From: Clostridia bacterium
GTDB lineage: Bacteria > Bacillota > Clostridia > Oscillospirales > Acutalibacteraceae
Reading direction: 5' to 3'
Length of the DNA: 56,124 nt
Assembly: GCA_017631795.1 (NCBI GenBank)
Contig: JAGBSO010000051.1
Coordinates: 1 to 56,124, forward strand
The position numbers and the translations under genes are program-made. Positions within the stretch are counted from its first letter, which is position 1; every line of letters starts with the position of its first letter. The notes beneath the pieces were generated by a model. That model saw only the letters and a program-made list of their open reading frames with translations. It had not been told where the DNA came from and made no database searches. Below are positions 1-8,557 of the stretch, one piece after another.

Positions 1-125
1 AATCGTCTTTCGCTCGTTCCGTCGCTGCCGATTTTGACCGCTACGCCATCTCATACTCCCTTAATCTGCCACCGGCAGCGGTCGTATTCGATGCCCAAAG
101 CAGGCTGGCACCGCTTGTGTTCAGA
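1..125 (-). repeat. Chimeric repeat unit A with tRNA-Pro fragment
   Basis: On the plus strand, bases 94-105 (cccaaagcaggc) are identical to 12 bases of the anticodon arm of the intact tRNA-Pro at 194-270. A 13-base linker (81-93) separates them from a palindromic core at 64-80 (atctgccaccggcagcg), which matches 375-391 in unit B at 16 of 17 positions. In unit B a 14-base linker likewise separates the core from a different tRNA-Pro segment. The left end runs off the window, so the full length is unknown. I see no open reading frame. Whether this is a decayed tRNA copy or a small repeat family that captures tRNA pieces cannot be decided here. Confidence 0.5.
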
Positions 126-157
126 ATGTCAGAAGTTCAAGCATTCATTACAAAAAT

Positions 158-193
158 AAAAAGAGCAATACCAAAAAGGTATTACTCTTTTTA
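158..193 (-). terminator. Rho-independent terminator of tRNA-Pro
   Basis: On the minus strand, immediately after the CCA end of the tRNA, a hairpin with a stem of about 13-15 bp (AAAGAGTAATACC / GGTATTGCTCTTT, one mismatch) closes over a T-rich loop and runs into a T-rich tract. Confidence 0.75.
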
Positions 194-270
194 TGGTCGG
201 AGTGAAGAGACTCGAACTCCCGGCATCCTGCTCCCAAAGCAGGCGCGCTACCAACTGCGCTACACCCCGA
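194..270 (-). tRNA. tRNA-Pro (anticodon TGG)
   Basis: Read on the minus strand, this is a 77-nt cloverleaf. The acceptor arm TCGGGGT pairs with ACTCCGA with one G-T pair. The anticodon arm is CCTGC-TTTGGGA-GCAGG, giving anticodon TGG. The T arm carries GTTCGAGTC, and an encoded CCA ends the gene at 194. A terminator follows directly. The likely promoter lies at 446-474, so the primary transcript would start with the broken tRNA-Pro copy (unit B) and continue into this gene. It is flanked on both sides by partial copies of itself. By anticodon this tRNA can read CCN proline codons. Confidence 0.95.
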
Positions 271-290
271 TTATAATTAATTTTGTTGTT

Positions 291-424
291 GCAGGCGCGC
301 TTCCTGTTGCAACATAGTCGTCTCACTCGAACCTCGTGATACTCCTTGTTGCGGCACTCCTTAGCCCTCGCTTTATCTGCCAACGGCAGCGCTTCGGGCA
401 CGTCCCCAACTGCGCTACACCCCG
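291..424 (-). pseudogene. tRNA-Pro 5' portion interrupted by a 104-nt insert (unit B)
   Basis: Bases 406-424 are identical to the first part of tRNA-Pro (acceptor and D arm; compare 251-269). Bases 291-301 (gcaggcgcgct) are identical to the next stretch of the same tRNA (239-249). The two pieces, adjacent in the intact tRNA, are separated here by bases 302-405, a 104-nt insertion in the D-loop region. The insert contains the palindromic core 375-391 shared with unit A and a T-arm-like GTTCGAGT. The rest of the tRNA (anticodon loop, T arm, acceptor 3' side) is absent. It cannot give a normal tRNA. It lies between the promoter and the intact tRNA, so it is probably transcribed as leader. Confidence 0.6.
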
Positions 425-445
425 TTAACGAAAAATAACGTATAT

Positions 446-474
446 ATTATATGTGTTTTTTGCTGTGATGTCAA
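446..474 (-). promoter_or_regulatory. Consensus promoter for the tRNA-Pro transcript
   Basis: On the minus strand TTGACA (474-469), a 17-nt spacer and TATAAT (451-446) form a perfect sigma-70/SigA promoter. Transcription would start near 439, about 15 nt before the broken tRNA-Pro copy and about 170 nt before the intact tRNA. Confidence 0.8.
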
Positions 475-743
475 GTGAAAATTGAAATTTCAATCTGAGT
501 GAAGAAAAAAGCAATATTTTGAATTATTCCTTGTCTTAATAAATATCAATTGATATAATATAAATCAATACAGGGCATTGTATCATAAGTGAAAAATGAA
601 AAAAACATATGTATGAATATCTGTGATATTATATATTCATAAACATTGTTTCGGATCTGATTCAATGCTTAATGTGTTTTTTTAACACAAAAACAGTAAT
701 TAATTAAGTAAAAGACTTTACTTATAAAAAAGAGGTGTAAAAA
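475..743. other. AT-rich intergenic region
   Basis: This stretch separates the tRNA promoter from the CDS at 744. It is strongly AT-rich and I recognise no gene or structured RNA. A clear AGAGGTG ribosome binding site for the CDS lies at its right end (about 731-737). A promoter for that CDS must be here, but no candidate stands out. Confidence 0.5.
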
Positions 744-1049
744 ATGGCAAAAAAGAAAAAAGGTTCAAAGAATATCATTGTTGTAGTTGCTGTTCTTGCA
801 ATTGTTGTTGTACTTGGTGTGGTATTTGTACCCAGACTTGTACATACATGTGACAGTTGTGAAAAAACATTTGTCGGTACAGGATATCAGCCCAACATAC
901 TTGCAGATGCTCTTGAGTTTGTAGGTGCAGAACATGAAGAAATCATCTGTGAAGCATGTGCAGAATCAGAACATGCACTTTCAATACTTGCAGGTAAAAC
1001 TGTAGATGATTTCAAACTTCCTCTCTTTGGTGAAAAGGAAGAAGCATAA
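744..1049 (+). CDS. Small membrane-anchored protein with two CxxC motifs
   Basis: 101 aa. A lysine-rich N-terminus (residues 2-9) is followed by one hydrophobic segment (about 11-31). The remaining domain is small and probably extracytoplasmic. It carries two cysteine pairs, CDSC (36-39) and CEAC, about 30 residues apart. The pairs could bind zinc or iron, or form disulfides. The start is set by an AGAGGTG site 7 nt upstream of the ATG. The gene is monocistronic, since a bidirectional terminator follows at 1061. I do not recognise the family. Zinc-ribbon-like anchoring is the simplest reading, and no enzymatic motif is visible. Confidence 0.75.
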   Translation: MAKKKKGSKNIIVVVAVLAIVVVLGVVFVPRLVHTCDSCEKTFVGTGYQPNILADALEFVGAEHEEIICEACAESEHALSILAGKTVDDFKLPLFGEKEEA

Positions 1050-1060
1050 TTTTTGATGAA

Positions 1061-1095
1061 AAAAAGTACCCATTAGTTAATAATGGGTACTTTTT
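1061..1095. terminator. Bidirectional terminator
   Basis: A perfect 15-bp inverted repeat (AAAAAGTACCCATTA / TAATGGGTACTTTTT) with a 5-nt loop lies between the convergent genes at 744-1049 and 1097-2401. A-tracts and T-tracts on both sides let it serve both strands. Confidence 0.85.
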
Positions 1096-1096
1096 G

Positions 1097-2401
1097 TTAT
1101 TTACCTGAAACTGTAACTCCGTCAAATGCTATCCAAGGATATATTGTAGAACCATCCATAGCAGTTTCTTTTGAAATATCGATAACGTTATTGAGCATAT
1201 CTGCAAGATTACCACTGATCATTGTTTCAAGAACAGGTTTTGTGATTTTGCCGTTTTCTATAAGGAAACTGTTTTTTGCAACTCCTGAGAAATCGCCGTT
1301 GCTTGCAGGCTGACCGCCTGAAAGTCTGCAGACGAGAATACCTTGTTCAATATTCTTGATCATATCGTCATAAGCTGTGTTTCCTGATTTGACTTCCATG
1401 CAACTGCTTAAAGTCGGGCAACGTTTTTCGCCTGATTTTCTTGCTGCATATTCAGAAAGAGTGAAATTTTCAAGCACACCGTTTTTGATAATATCGCAAT
1501 TTTTAGATTTGTATCCTTCTGCAGTATAACGCTCACCACCGATTATTCTGTCATCGATGGGAATGAGTGAAACTGAAAGTTTTTCTGATGCCACTTTTTC
1601 ACCGAGTTTGTTTCTCCATGGACTTGTGTTATCAATGATTGTTTCATCGCCTGTGAAATTGTCAATTGCAGTTGCGACAATATCGCCGAGACAAGACGGT
1701 GCAAAAACAGCCGTACCTGTGAATTTACCTTCAAAGGGGATAGCTTCAAGCTCTTTTTCGCACATTTCGTACATCATTCTCTGCGTACCTTTGTCAAGAA
1801 TCTTTTCATCAAGGCTGACAAAATCAATTCCCATAGAATTGAATGATGTTGTTTTGTCACCGTCATGTGCAGAATACATTGAACCCATTGAGTAGTATGC
1901 AGCTGTGTATGAATATTCAACACCGTTTGTGTTTGCAAAAACAGATTGAGATTCTGCGTAATCTGCAATCAGCTGCTCAATAAATACTTTCGGATAATCG
2001 TTTTTTATATCTTCAACATATTCATTGATTCGGTCAAAAAGTTTATCTCTGTCGCATTTTTCTGCACCGCAGAAAAAGTCTTCATTTTCATCTTTTTCAG
2101 CAATTGAAAGACAGTCATCTTCAGTTGAAACAATCGCAGCTTCAACACATTCCTTGGCTGCAGCATCAATTGATTCTTTATCAATCTTGTTTATAGCAAT
2201 AACGCCTTTTTTCATATCTTTGATGACTTTTATTGTTACTGCACTGTCAAAAGTTGAACGCATGAGACTGAATTCACCGGCGTCAACATTGATTTCATCA
2301 ACAAGACCGAATTTGATTTTACACTGTGCTTCATCAGCGCCGTATTCTTTGAGACGGGAGAGGGTATATTGCGCAATTTCTTTAAGCTTTGACATTTCCA
2401 T
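1097..2401 (-). CDS. tldE: TldE/PmbA-type subunit of the TldD-TldE metalloprotease
   Basis: 434 aa, full length for the PmbA/TldE subfamily. It lacks the HExxxH metal site found in the neighbouring TldD, as expected of the non-catalytic partner, and keeps the family C-terminal pattern with glycine-rich strands and FSGVAKNSFLIENGK. In Escherichia coli TldD and TldE form a heterodimer that degrades unfolded peptides and trims the microcin B17 leader. The same role is inferred here, without a known substrate. The first ATG (2401) lies 7 nt after a GGAGG site. It follows tldD by 12 nt and is the last gene of the operon that starts with the pseudokinase at 5617. Confidence 0.9.
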   Translation of the reverse strand: MEMSKLKEIAQYTLSRLKEYGADEAQCKIKFGLVDEINVDAGEFSLMRSTFDSAVTIKVIKDMKKGVIAINKIDKESIDAAAKECVEAAIVSTEDDCLSIAEKDENEDFFCGAEKCDRDKLFDRINEYVEDIKNDYPKVFIEQLIADYAESQSVFANTNGVEYSYTAAYYSMGSMYSAHDGDKTTSFNSMGIDFVSLDEKILDKGTQRMMYEMCEKELEAIPFEGKFTGTAVFAPSCLGDIVATAIDNFTGDETIIDNTSPWRNKLGEKVASEKLSVSLIPIDDRIIGGERYTAEGYKSKNCDIIKNGVLENFTLSEYAARKSGEKRCPTLSSCMEVKSGNTAYDDMIKNIEQGILVCRLSGGQPASNGDFSGVAKNSFLIENGKITKPVLETMISGNLADMLNNVIDISKETAMDGSTIYPWIAFDGVTVSGK

Positions 2402-2413
2402 GTGAATACCTCC

Positions 2414-3796
2414 TTATCTTCCGCCTATATTTATTTTGCATTTAACAGCAGGACCACCGTCAGAAACAGGCATAGGTTGCTTTTTACCGCAGTATCCTGA
2501 TGATGCCCATGAAATTTCATCTGAGAGCATATCGACGGTTTTGAGTGTTTCAAAAGCAACGCCTGAGATCGTGGTATCCCTTATTGCTCTGCCGAGTTTA
2601 CCGTTTTTGATTTCATAACCCATAGTGATTCCGAACATGAATTCACCTGTGGTATCAGCCTGACCGTTCTGTGTTTTTGTCAGATAATATCCGTTGTCGA
2701 TTGAAGCAATCATGTCTTCAAGTTTATCTGTACCGGGAAGGATTGCAGTATTTCTCATTCTGATAAGAGGTTCATCTGAAAAACCGAATGCTCTTGCGTT
2801 GCCGCAAGGTTTTACACCGAAATGCATTGCTGTTTCCTTGTTGTTCATGTAGCCCTTGAGAATTCCGTTTTTGATAAGAACTGCATCTTCGCAGACTGTT
2901 CCTTCATCGTCAACATAAACGGGGAGAGGAACTTCTTTGCCGAAAGCTGTGTGAGCATAGTCGATGATCGTTATTTTGTCAGAAGCAATCTTATTGCCGA
3001 GATTCGTTGCAGCAACAGAGCCTGAAAGTACAAGGTCTGCTTCAACGGTATGACCGACAGCTTCGTGAGCAATCATACCGGAAATTGATGAATCTATGAT
3101 ACAGTCACAGACACCTGCTTCTGAGAAAACGCCTTCTTTTTTAGACATAAGCTTTTCATAAAGATTGTCGATTTTTTCATAAAGCTCTGATGGTGTTGAG
3201 AAAATCTGAGTAAAAAATCCTTTGCCGCAGTTCATTGCTTCGAAAAGTTCAATATTTGAACCATCTGAAGCTTCAGCAGACATTGAAACATATATGCATG
3301 ATCTGGGGGAGAGTGAGTGTGAAAAACTGCCTGTTGTGACATGAAGAAGTTTTTCAATACAGTCTGAGCTTACAATAACACCTCTGCTTGAAAGATCAGG
3401 ATATTTGTTGACAATGTAATCATCAAGCTCTTTTGCATAATCAAGGAGTATTTTCTGAGGTACATCAATAAAATCTGCAGTATCCTTGTAAAAGGCTGTC
3501 GGTGTTTCCATCAGCGGCAGTTTGTTTTTGTTTACACGTCTGTCCAAAAAAAGTGCATTGTCACGTGCCGCATTTATAACACTTTTTATGCTTTCGTCGG
3601 AGTATTCACCCATTGATGAAAAACCGTATACACCGTTTTTGTATACTCTTGCACATACACCGCCCGAGGTTACTCTTGAGTTTCCGACAAGATTTCCTGA
3701 AATGATGCTGATTCTGTTGTTTGAGTTTATCTGTGAACGTACTTCTGTATAATCAGAAATACCATCGATATGTTTTTTTATTAAATCGTTAAGCAT
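2414..3796 (-). CDS. tldD: TldD metalloprotease, catalytic subunit
   Basis: 460 aa. The signature HEAVGHTVEAD (residues 244-254) supplies the HExxxH zinc site (H244, E245, H249) of the TldD family. The C-terminal half has the conserved glycine-rich TldD fold, including a TTGEFMFGI segment. Together with TldE (12 nt downstream) it should form the cytoplasmic peptidase that cleaves unstructured or modified peptides. It begins 27 nt after the pseudokinase gene, so the three form one transcription unit. In other bacteria TldDE helps mature modified peptides. A SCIFF peptide locus lies 5 kb away, but no direct link is visible. Confidence 0.92.
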   Translation of the reverse strand: MLNDLIKKHIDGISDYTEVRSQINSNNRISIISGNLVGNSRVTSGGVCARVYKNGVYGFSSMGEYSDESIKSVINAARDNALFLDRRVNKNKLPLMETPTAFYKDTADFIDVPQKILLDYAKELDDYIVNKYPDLSSRGVIVSSDCIEKLLHVTTGSFSHSLSPRSCIYVSMSAEASDGSNIELFEAMNCGKGFFTQIFSTPSELYEKIDNLYEKLMSKKEGVFSEAGVCDCIIDSSISGMIAHEAVGHTVEADLVLSGSVAATNLGNKIASDKITIIDYAHTAFGKEVPLPVYVDDEGTVCEDAVLIKNGILKGYMNNKETAMHFGVKPCGNARAFGFSDEPLIRMRNTAILPGTDKLEDMIASIDNGYYLTKTQNGQADTTGEFMFGITMGYEIKNGKLGRAIRDTTISGVAFETLKTVDMLSDEISWASSGYCGKKQPMPVSDGGPAVKCKINIGGR

Positions 3797-3823
3797 ACGG
3801 TTTCCTCCTTAACATAAGAAGCT

Positions 3824-5617
3824 TTATCCGAAGAAACTTTGAATTGTGCTTCCGAGACCGCTTACACTATCACCCAGACTGCCGATAACGCTGTCAATGA
3901 TAGAATCTGATGATGTTATCTGGCTTCCTGTGTTGGGACCGGTAATATCCTGACTGCCTGCAGGATCTCCCCAGATTTCGATTGTGATTTCTGTACCTTC
4001 GTAAACTATTGAACCTGCCGCAGGAGACATGGTTGCTACATGACCGGGTGTCTGTCCGCCTGTGTTGGTTTTTTCAACAATGTTATATGACAGATTGAGT
4101 TTGCCGAGATAATATACAGTTTCGGTGAAGGGAACACCTGTGAAGTTCGGAAGTGTTACGGTTGATGCACCTTTGCTGTATGTAAGAATAATATCTGAAC
4201 CTTTTGCAATTCTTGTTCCGGGAGCAACGTTCTGCTCGAAAATGATGTCTTTTCCGATTTCAGAAGAAGATGCAGGCTGAAGTGTTATGTGAAGACCGTA
4301 TTTCTCTGCAACCTGAGCTATATACGCATCATCTTTTCTGTAATTCTCAAAGTTTGGCATTTCAACAAGAGAACCTGACATTCCGCCGGTATTGAATGAT
4401 ACAATGCCTGTCAGGAAAAGGCAGACAAAGAAAATGAGCATGACAAAAACAATACTGAGACTAAGGAATATTGTTGATTTGTTTGATGCGAGTTTTGATT
4501 TGCTTTTTTCTTTTGTAAGAACTGGAATTTCGGGAGTTGCGTTCACAATAACGGCAGCAGCGGGTTTTTCCTGAGCTGTCGGAGTTGAATCAAAATCGCT
4601 TATCGGATCAATAAGAGACATCCCTGTAAGTATTGATGCTTCCTTTTTTTGTTTTTCAAAGGCTTCTTTTGTGAATGAATTTTTAAGTAACGCAATATTT
4701 TCTGTTCTGTCTTCAGGACGTACCTGCAATGCTCCGATAAATGCAGCAAGAACATAATCGGGAAGTTCTCTTGCAAAAACAGCAGGAATCTCAAGTTTGT
4801 CATCAACCATGCGTATTTCAGCATCGATGGGGGTGCAACCTGTAATGCATTTATAAAGAACTGCAATGATACCGTAAACATCGGTTGCCTCAGAAAGTGC
4901 ATAAGACTTATCGTACTGCTCAATTGCTGCATAACCTGGTCTTATGTCTGCGCCGAGTTTACCTTCTGTCTGTCTTATTTCATTGATACCGAATCCCCAG
5001 AGTTTGAACTGACCGTTTCCGCAAAGGAAAAGTGTGTCAGGGGAAACAGCACCATGTATCAAGCCTTGTTTGTGAAGCGCATCTATTGCATCAAGAACGG
5101 GAAACAGTTTTTCAGTGATAACATTCCAGTCAACAGTGCCGTTGTTTTCGTAAAGAAACTCTGTAAGTGTCTGACTTCCGTCAGCTTCAGCAATAGCATA
5201 AGCTGTTTCATTGGCTTCAAAAACATCAAGAACAGTGATCATTGATTCGTTTGTTTTAAGCTTCATGATTTTGTGCCACATGTCAAGGAATGATGTGCGC
5301 ATCTCCTTGAATTCTGCAAAATTTTCCTGTGTTACTGCAGGATTTGTGTTGCCTGCCTCACGTGTGCAGAAATTTTCAGGTAAAAATTCTCGCACTCTGA
5401 CACAGTTGTTTGTGATTGTGTCAAGACCGAGATATGTCACACCTTCACTGTTTTGCTCAAGAATATCACCTACAACATATTTTCCCGCAAGAACTGTGCC
5501 ATATGCAAGGAAAGGTGAAACTTGTTCAGATTGTGTATCAAAACCGCAGTAAGGACAATTTTTCTCGTCACCGATCTCATTCATGCAACCGGGACACAGG
5601 TTGTTATAAAAGCCCAT
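3824..5617 (-). CDS. Zinc-ribbon Ser/Thr pseudokinase with PASTA domains
   Basis: 597 aa. An N-terminal four-cysteine ribbon (C8, C11, C21, C24) is followed by a kinase-like domain (about 40-310). A cytoplasmic linker, one transmembrane helix (near 390-415) and two extracellular PASTA repeats follow, then a Ser/Gly-rich tail. The fold resembles bacterial Stk1/PknB kinases, but catalytic residues are replaced. The beta-3 lysine is R76 (VRVRE), the HRD motif is HGA (188-190), DFG is GFG (208-210), and the glycine loop is degenerate. It is therefore probably a pseudokinase sensing muropeptides or cell-wall state. It heads an operon with tldD and tldE. A GGAGG site lies before the ATG and a consensus promoter at 5659-5687. 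Confidence 0.85.
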   Translation of the reverse strand: MGFYNNLCPGCMNEIGDEKNCPYCGFDTQSEQVSPFLAYGTVLAGKYVVGDILEQNSEGVTYLGLDTITNNCVRVREFLPENFCTREAGNTNPAVTQENFAEFKEMRTSFLDMWHKIMKLKTNESMITVLDVFEANETAYAIAEADGSQTLTEFLYENNGTVDWNVITEKLFPVLDAIDALHKQGLIHGAVSPDTLFLCGNGQFKLWGFGINEIRQTEGKLGADIRPGYAAIEQYDKSYALSEATDVYGIIAVLYKCITGCTPIDAEIRMVDDKLEIPAVFARELPDYVLAAFIGALQVRPEDRTENIALLKNSFTKEAFEKQKKEASILTGMSLIDPISDFDSTPTAQEKPAAAVIVNATPEIPVLTKEKSKSKLASNKSTIFLSLSIVFVMLIFFVCLFLTGIVSFNTGGMSGSLVEMPNFENYRKDDAYIAQVAEKYGLHITLQPASSSEIGKDIIFEQNVAPGTRIAKGSDIILTYSKGASTVTLPNFTGVPFTETVYYLGKLNLSYNIVEKTNTGGQTPGHVATMSPAAGSIVYEGTEITIEIWGDPAGSQDITGPNTGSQITSSDSIIDSVIGSLGDSVSGLGSTIQSFFG

Positions 5618-5658
5618 AAAAAATACCTCCGGAAACTATAATTTATAATTATTTAAAT

Positions 5659-5687
5659 ATTATAACATAAAAAATCCGATTACTCAA
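5659..5687 (-). promoter_or_regulatory. Promoter of the pseudokinase-tldD-tldE operon
   Basis: On the minus strand TTGAGT (5687-5682), a 17-nt spacer and TATAAT (5664-5659) precede the pseudokinase gene with a leader of about 35 nt. Confidence 0.7.
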
Positions 5688-5706
5688 TAAGTAAAATAAT
5701 TTGATT

Positions 5707-7305
5707 TTATGTTTCATCATTCAATACAGCTTCAGCACATCTCATGCCGTCAACTGCCGCAGAAACTATACCGCCTGCATATCCTGCCCCTTCACCGCAA
5801 GGATAAAGGCCTCTTACATTTGTCTGGAAAAATTCATCACGAAGAATTCTGACGGGCGATGAACTTCTGCTTTCAGGGAATGTGAGTACCGCATCGGGAA
5901 GAGCATAACCATGAAGTTTCTTGTCAAATGCGACAATTGCATCATAAATGGTTGTTGTTACACACTCGGGCAGAACATTTCTGATGTCTGTGAATGAAAC
6001 ACCTGTCGGACATGTGGGATTTACAGAACCCTGTTTTTTTGAAGGTCTGCCATTCAGGAAATCGCCGACAAGCTGAGCGGGAGCAGTGTAGTCACTGCCG
6101 CCGAATTCAAAACCGGCTCTTTCAATCTGTCGCTGGAATGCAAAGCCTGAAAGGGGATGATCGTCTTCAAAATATGTCGGTTCAATACCGACAAGGATAG
6201 CTGTGTTTGCATTTTCCCCGTCACGTGCATATTCGCTCATGCCGTTTGTAACCATTCCGCCTTCTTCAGACGATGCTGCAACAACCGTACCGCCGGGACA
6301 CATACAGAATGTGTAACCGCCTCTGCCGTGAAGAGGATGATTTGAAAGCTTGTAATCTGCTGCACCAAGGATAGGATTGTTCCACATGCTGCCGTACTGA
6401 GCTTTATTGATAAGTTCCTGGGGATGTTCGATTCTTGTGCCCACAGAAAATGCCTTCTGCTGCATGTTGATGCCTTTTTTATAAAGCATTTCAACAGTAT
6501 CTCTTGCAGAATGGCCTGTACAGAGAATTACACAGTCAGTTTCAAGGTCGGTTTCCGTACCTTCTGGTGTTCTGTATGTCAGCCCGTGAATGAAATTGTT
6601 CACAACAATAATATCAGTCATCTGACAGCCGAATCTGACTTCACCGCCCATGGAGATGATGTCTTCTCTTATGTTTTTTACAACTGCACCGAGCTTGTCT
6701 GTGCCTATGTGCGGTCTTGCAGAGTAGAGAATTTCTTCGGGAGCACCGTGTAAATATAACTGATTGAAAACTTCTCTGCAACGGCTGTCTTTTATTCCGG
6801 TTGTCAGCTTTCCGTCAGAGAAAGTACCTGCACCGCCTTCGCCGAACTGAACGTTTGAGTTTGTGTTGAGTCTGCGGTGTGTCCAGAAATCAATAACATC
6901 CTTTGTTCTTGTTTCAACATCATTGCCGCGTTCAAGAATGATAGGATTCAGACCGCATTTTGCAAGAATCAGACCGCAGAGCATACCTGCAGGGCCGAAA
7001 CCTATGATTACAGGTCTTAGCTTTGATGTTCTTTTTACGGGCGGAATAACATACTGATATCTTTCCTTGAACATGACTTTGTTGATAGGGAATCCTGCGG
7101 CAATTTCTTCTTCACCGGATTCAAGCTCAATATCAACAGAATAAATCATTTTTATGTTGTTACGTTTTCTTGAATCAATTGATTCTCTTGAAATTTCAAA
7201 AGATGTAAAATCTTCAGGTTTTACACCAATAACCTGCGCTGCAGCTCTTTTTAAATTTTCAACGGGCTCACCGACCCCCAGCGCCAATTCATTAATTCTA
7301 AGCAT
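5707..7305 (-). CDS. FAD-dependent oxidoreductase, COG2509-type
   Basis: 532 aa. An N-terminal domain of about 95 residues precedes an FAD-binding Rossmann motif (IIGFGPAGMLCGL, starting near residue 100) and a long dehydrogenase-like body with FGEGGAGTFSDGKL. It ends with a second FAD contact, PCGEGAGYAGGIVSAAVDG. This matches the conserved but uncharacterised FAD-dependent proteins of COG2509, which are cytoplasmic. The substrate is unknown. It starts one base after the stop of the upstream flavoprotein gene (7307-8557), so the two are translationally linked. A GGAGA ribosome binding site lies inside the end of that gene. Confidence 0.85.
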   Translation of the reverse strand: MLRINELALGVGEPVENLKRAAAQVIGVKPEDFTSFEISRESIDSRKRNNIKMIYSVDIELESGEEEIAAGFPINKVMFKERYQYVIPPVKRTSKLRPVIIGFGPAGMLCGLILAKCGLNPIILERGNDVETRTKDVIDFWTHRRLNTNSNVQFGEGGAGTFSDGKLTTGIKDSRCREVFNQLYLHGAPEEILYSARPHIGTDKLGAVVKNIREDIISMGGEVRFGCQMTDIIVVNNFIHGLTYRTPEGTETDLETDCVILCTGHSARDTVEMLYKKGINMQQKAFSVGTRIEHPQELINKAQYGSMWNNPILGAADYKLSNHPLHGRGGYTFCMCPGGTVVAASSEEGGMVTNGMSEYARDGENANTAILVGIEPTYFEDDHPLSGFAFQRQIERAGFEFGGSDYTAPAQLVGDFLNGRPSKKQGSVNPTCPTGVSFTDIRNVLPECVTTTIYDAIVAFDKKLHGYALPDAVLTFPESRSSSPVRILRDEFFQTNVRGLYPCGEGAGYAGGIVSAAVDGMRCAEAVLNDET

Positions 7306-7306
7306 T

Positions 7307-8557
7307 TTATTTCTCCGATAAATATTTTATTGCGTTTGTGCCTGCGCATCGTCCTGAGCTCCATGCCCATGAAAGATTGAATCCGCCGCAGACAGCATCA
7401 ATGTCAAGTACTTCGCCGCATGCAAAAAGTCCGTTTATGTTTTTTGCTTCAAGTGTTGTCTGATTGAAAAGTTTTGTATCAGCACCGCCTGCAGTCACCT
7501 GTGAATTGTCAAAACCGAGAGCACCGCTGATTTCAAATATTTCTGAGTTTATAATTTCAGTCAGAAAAGCAATTTTGTTTTTTGTAAGTGTTGAAAGCCT
7601 TGCTGTGCAACTGATTGATGCCGATGAAAGCTTTGCCATTCCCAGTTTCTTGGGCATAACACCTGAAAGCAGATCTTCACACAGAAGATTCGGATTTTGT
7701 TTTTTTCTTGTTATTATGTAATCGAAAATTTCTTCAGGTGTGAAATCGGGTAAAGAATTCACAGCCATTATAATTTTTCCTTTTTTATGAAGAGCAAAAT
7801 GTTCTGATACTGCTCTTGAAACTTCCATTGCAGGTATACCTGAAATGCCGTAATCGGTATATTGCAATTCACCTTCGGATGATGCAACAACTGTTCCGTT
7901 TTCAACGATATATATTTCACCTGCGGCACGTACACCTTTGAGTGCTTTGTTTTTATTTTTAAGAACAATTCCTGTGAGAGAAGGGAATGTTGGTCTGATT
8001 TTTATTCCCAATGATGAAAGCAGGTCAAAACAAGATCCGTCTGAGCCTTGTACTGATGCTGATTTGCCTCCGCCGGCAATTATTACCGCATCTGAATATA
8101 TATTTTCATTGAGAATAAAAACGTTGTTGTTGCGTTTGATTTTTTCTATTTTTGTATCACATTTAATTTCAATGCCAAGGTTTTCTGCTTCAAATCGTAA
8201 TGCATCAAGCACAGATGAAGCCTGAAAACTGAGCGGATAAAGTCTGCCGTCATCTTCTTCTGCAAGATAAATTCCCATGCTTCTGAAGAATTCGATGTTG
8301 TTTTCAATGGTGAAATTTTCAAAAATACTGCTGAGTAGTTTAGAATCACCGTGATAATATTTTTTATTGACGGATGTGTTCATAATATTACATCTGCCGT
8401 TACCTGTTGCAAGGATTTTTTTGCCGACTTTCGGTAATCGTTCATAGATGATGATTTTTATATTGCTGTTTTTGGCTTTGCTGAATCGTGCTGCTTCTAT
8501 AGCCGCTGCGAGACCGGATGCACCACCGCCGATAACGGATAATACCTTCTGATTCAT
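7307..8557 (-). CDS. HI0933-like/BaiN-type flavoprotein
   Basis: 416 aa with the start chosen here. An N-terminal FAD motif (VIGGGASGLAAAIEAA), KKILATGNGRCN near residue 50, and a C-terminal NGLFACGEVLDIDAVCGG segment are hallmarks of the HI0933/YhiN/BaiN family. Some members act on bile acids or other unsaturated substrates, but most are uncharacterised. The frame opens six codons earlier at a GTG (8575). That GTG sits on the AAAGGA ribosome binding site, which is correctly spaced for the ATG at 8557, so 8557 is preferred. The promoter is at 8591-8619. It is the first gene of a two-gene flavoprotein operon. Confidence 0.88.
   Translation of the reverse strand: MNQKVLSVIGGGASGLAAAIEAARFSKAKNSNIKIIIYERLPKVGKKILATGNGRCNIMNTSVNKKYYHGDSKLLSSIFENFTIENNIEFFRSMGIYLAEEDDGRLYPLSFQASSVLDALRFEAENLGIEIKCDTKIEKIKRNNNVFILNENIYSDAVIIAGGGKSASVQGSDGSCFDLLSSLGIKIRPTFPSLTGIVLKNKNKALKGVRAAGEIYIVENGTVVASSEGELQYTDYGISGIPAMEVSRAVSEHFALHKKGKIIMAVNSLPDFTPEEIFDYIITRKKQNPNLLCEDLLSGVMPKKLGMAKLSSASISCTARLSTLTKNKIAFLTEIINSEIFEISGALGFDNSQVTAGGADTKLFNQTTLEAKNINGLFACGEVLDIDAVCGGFNLSWAWSSGRCAGTNAIKYLSEK

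Noticed and set aside
129..401. A 90-aa minus-strand reading frame across the tRNA-Pro region
   Set aside because: It runs through the broken tRNA copy and the intact tRNA. GVAQLVAR-type peptides are typical false translations of tRNA genes.
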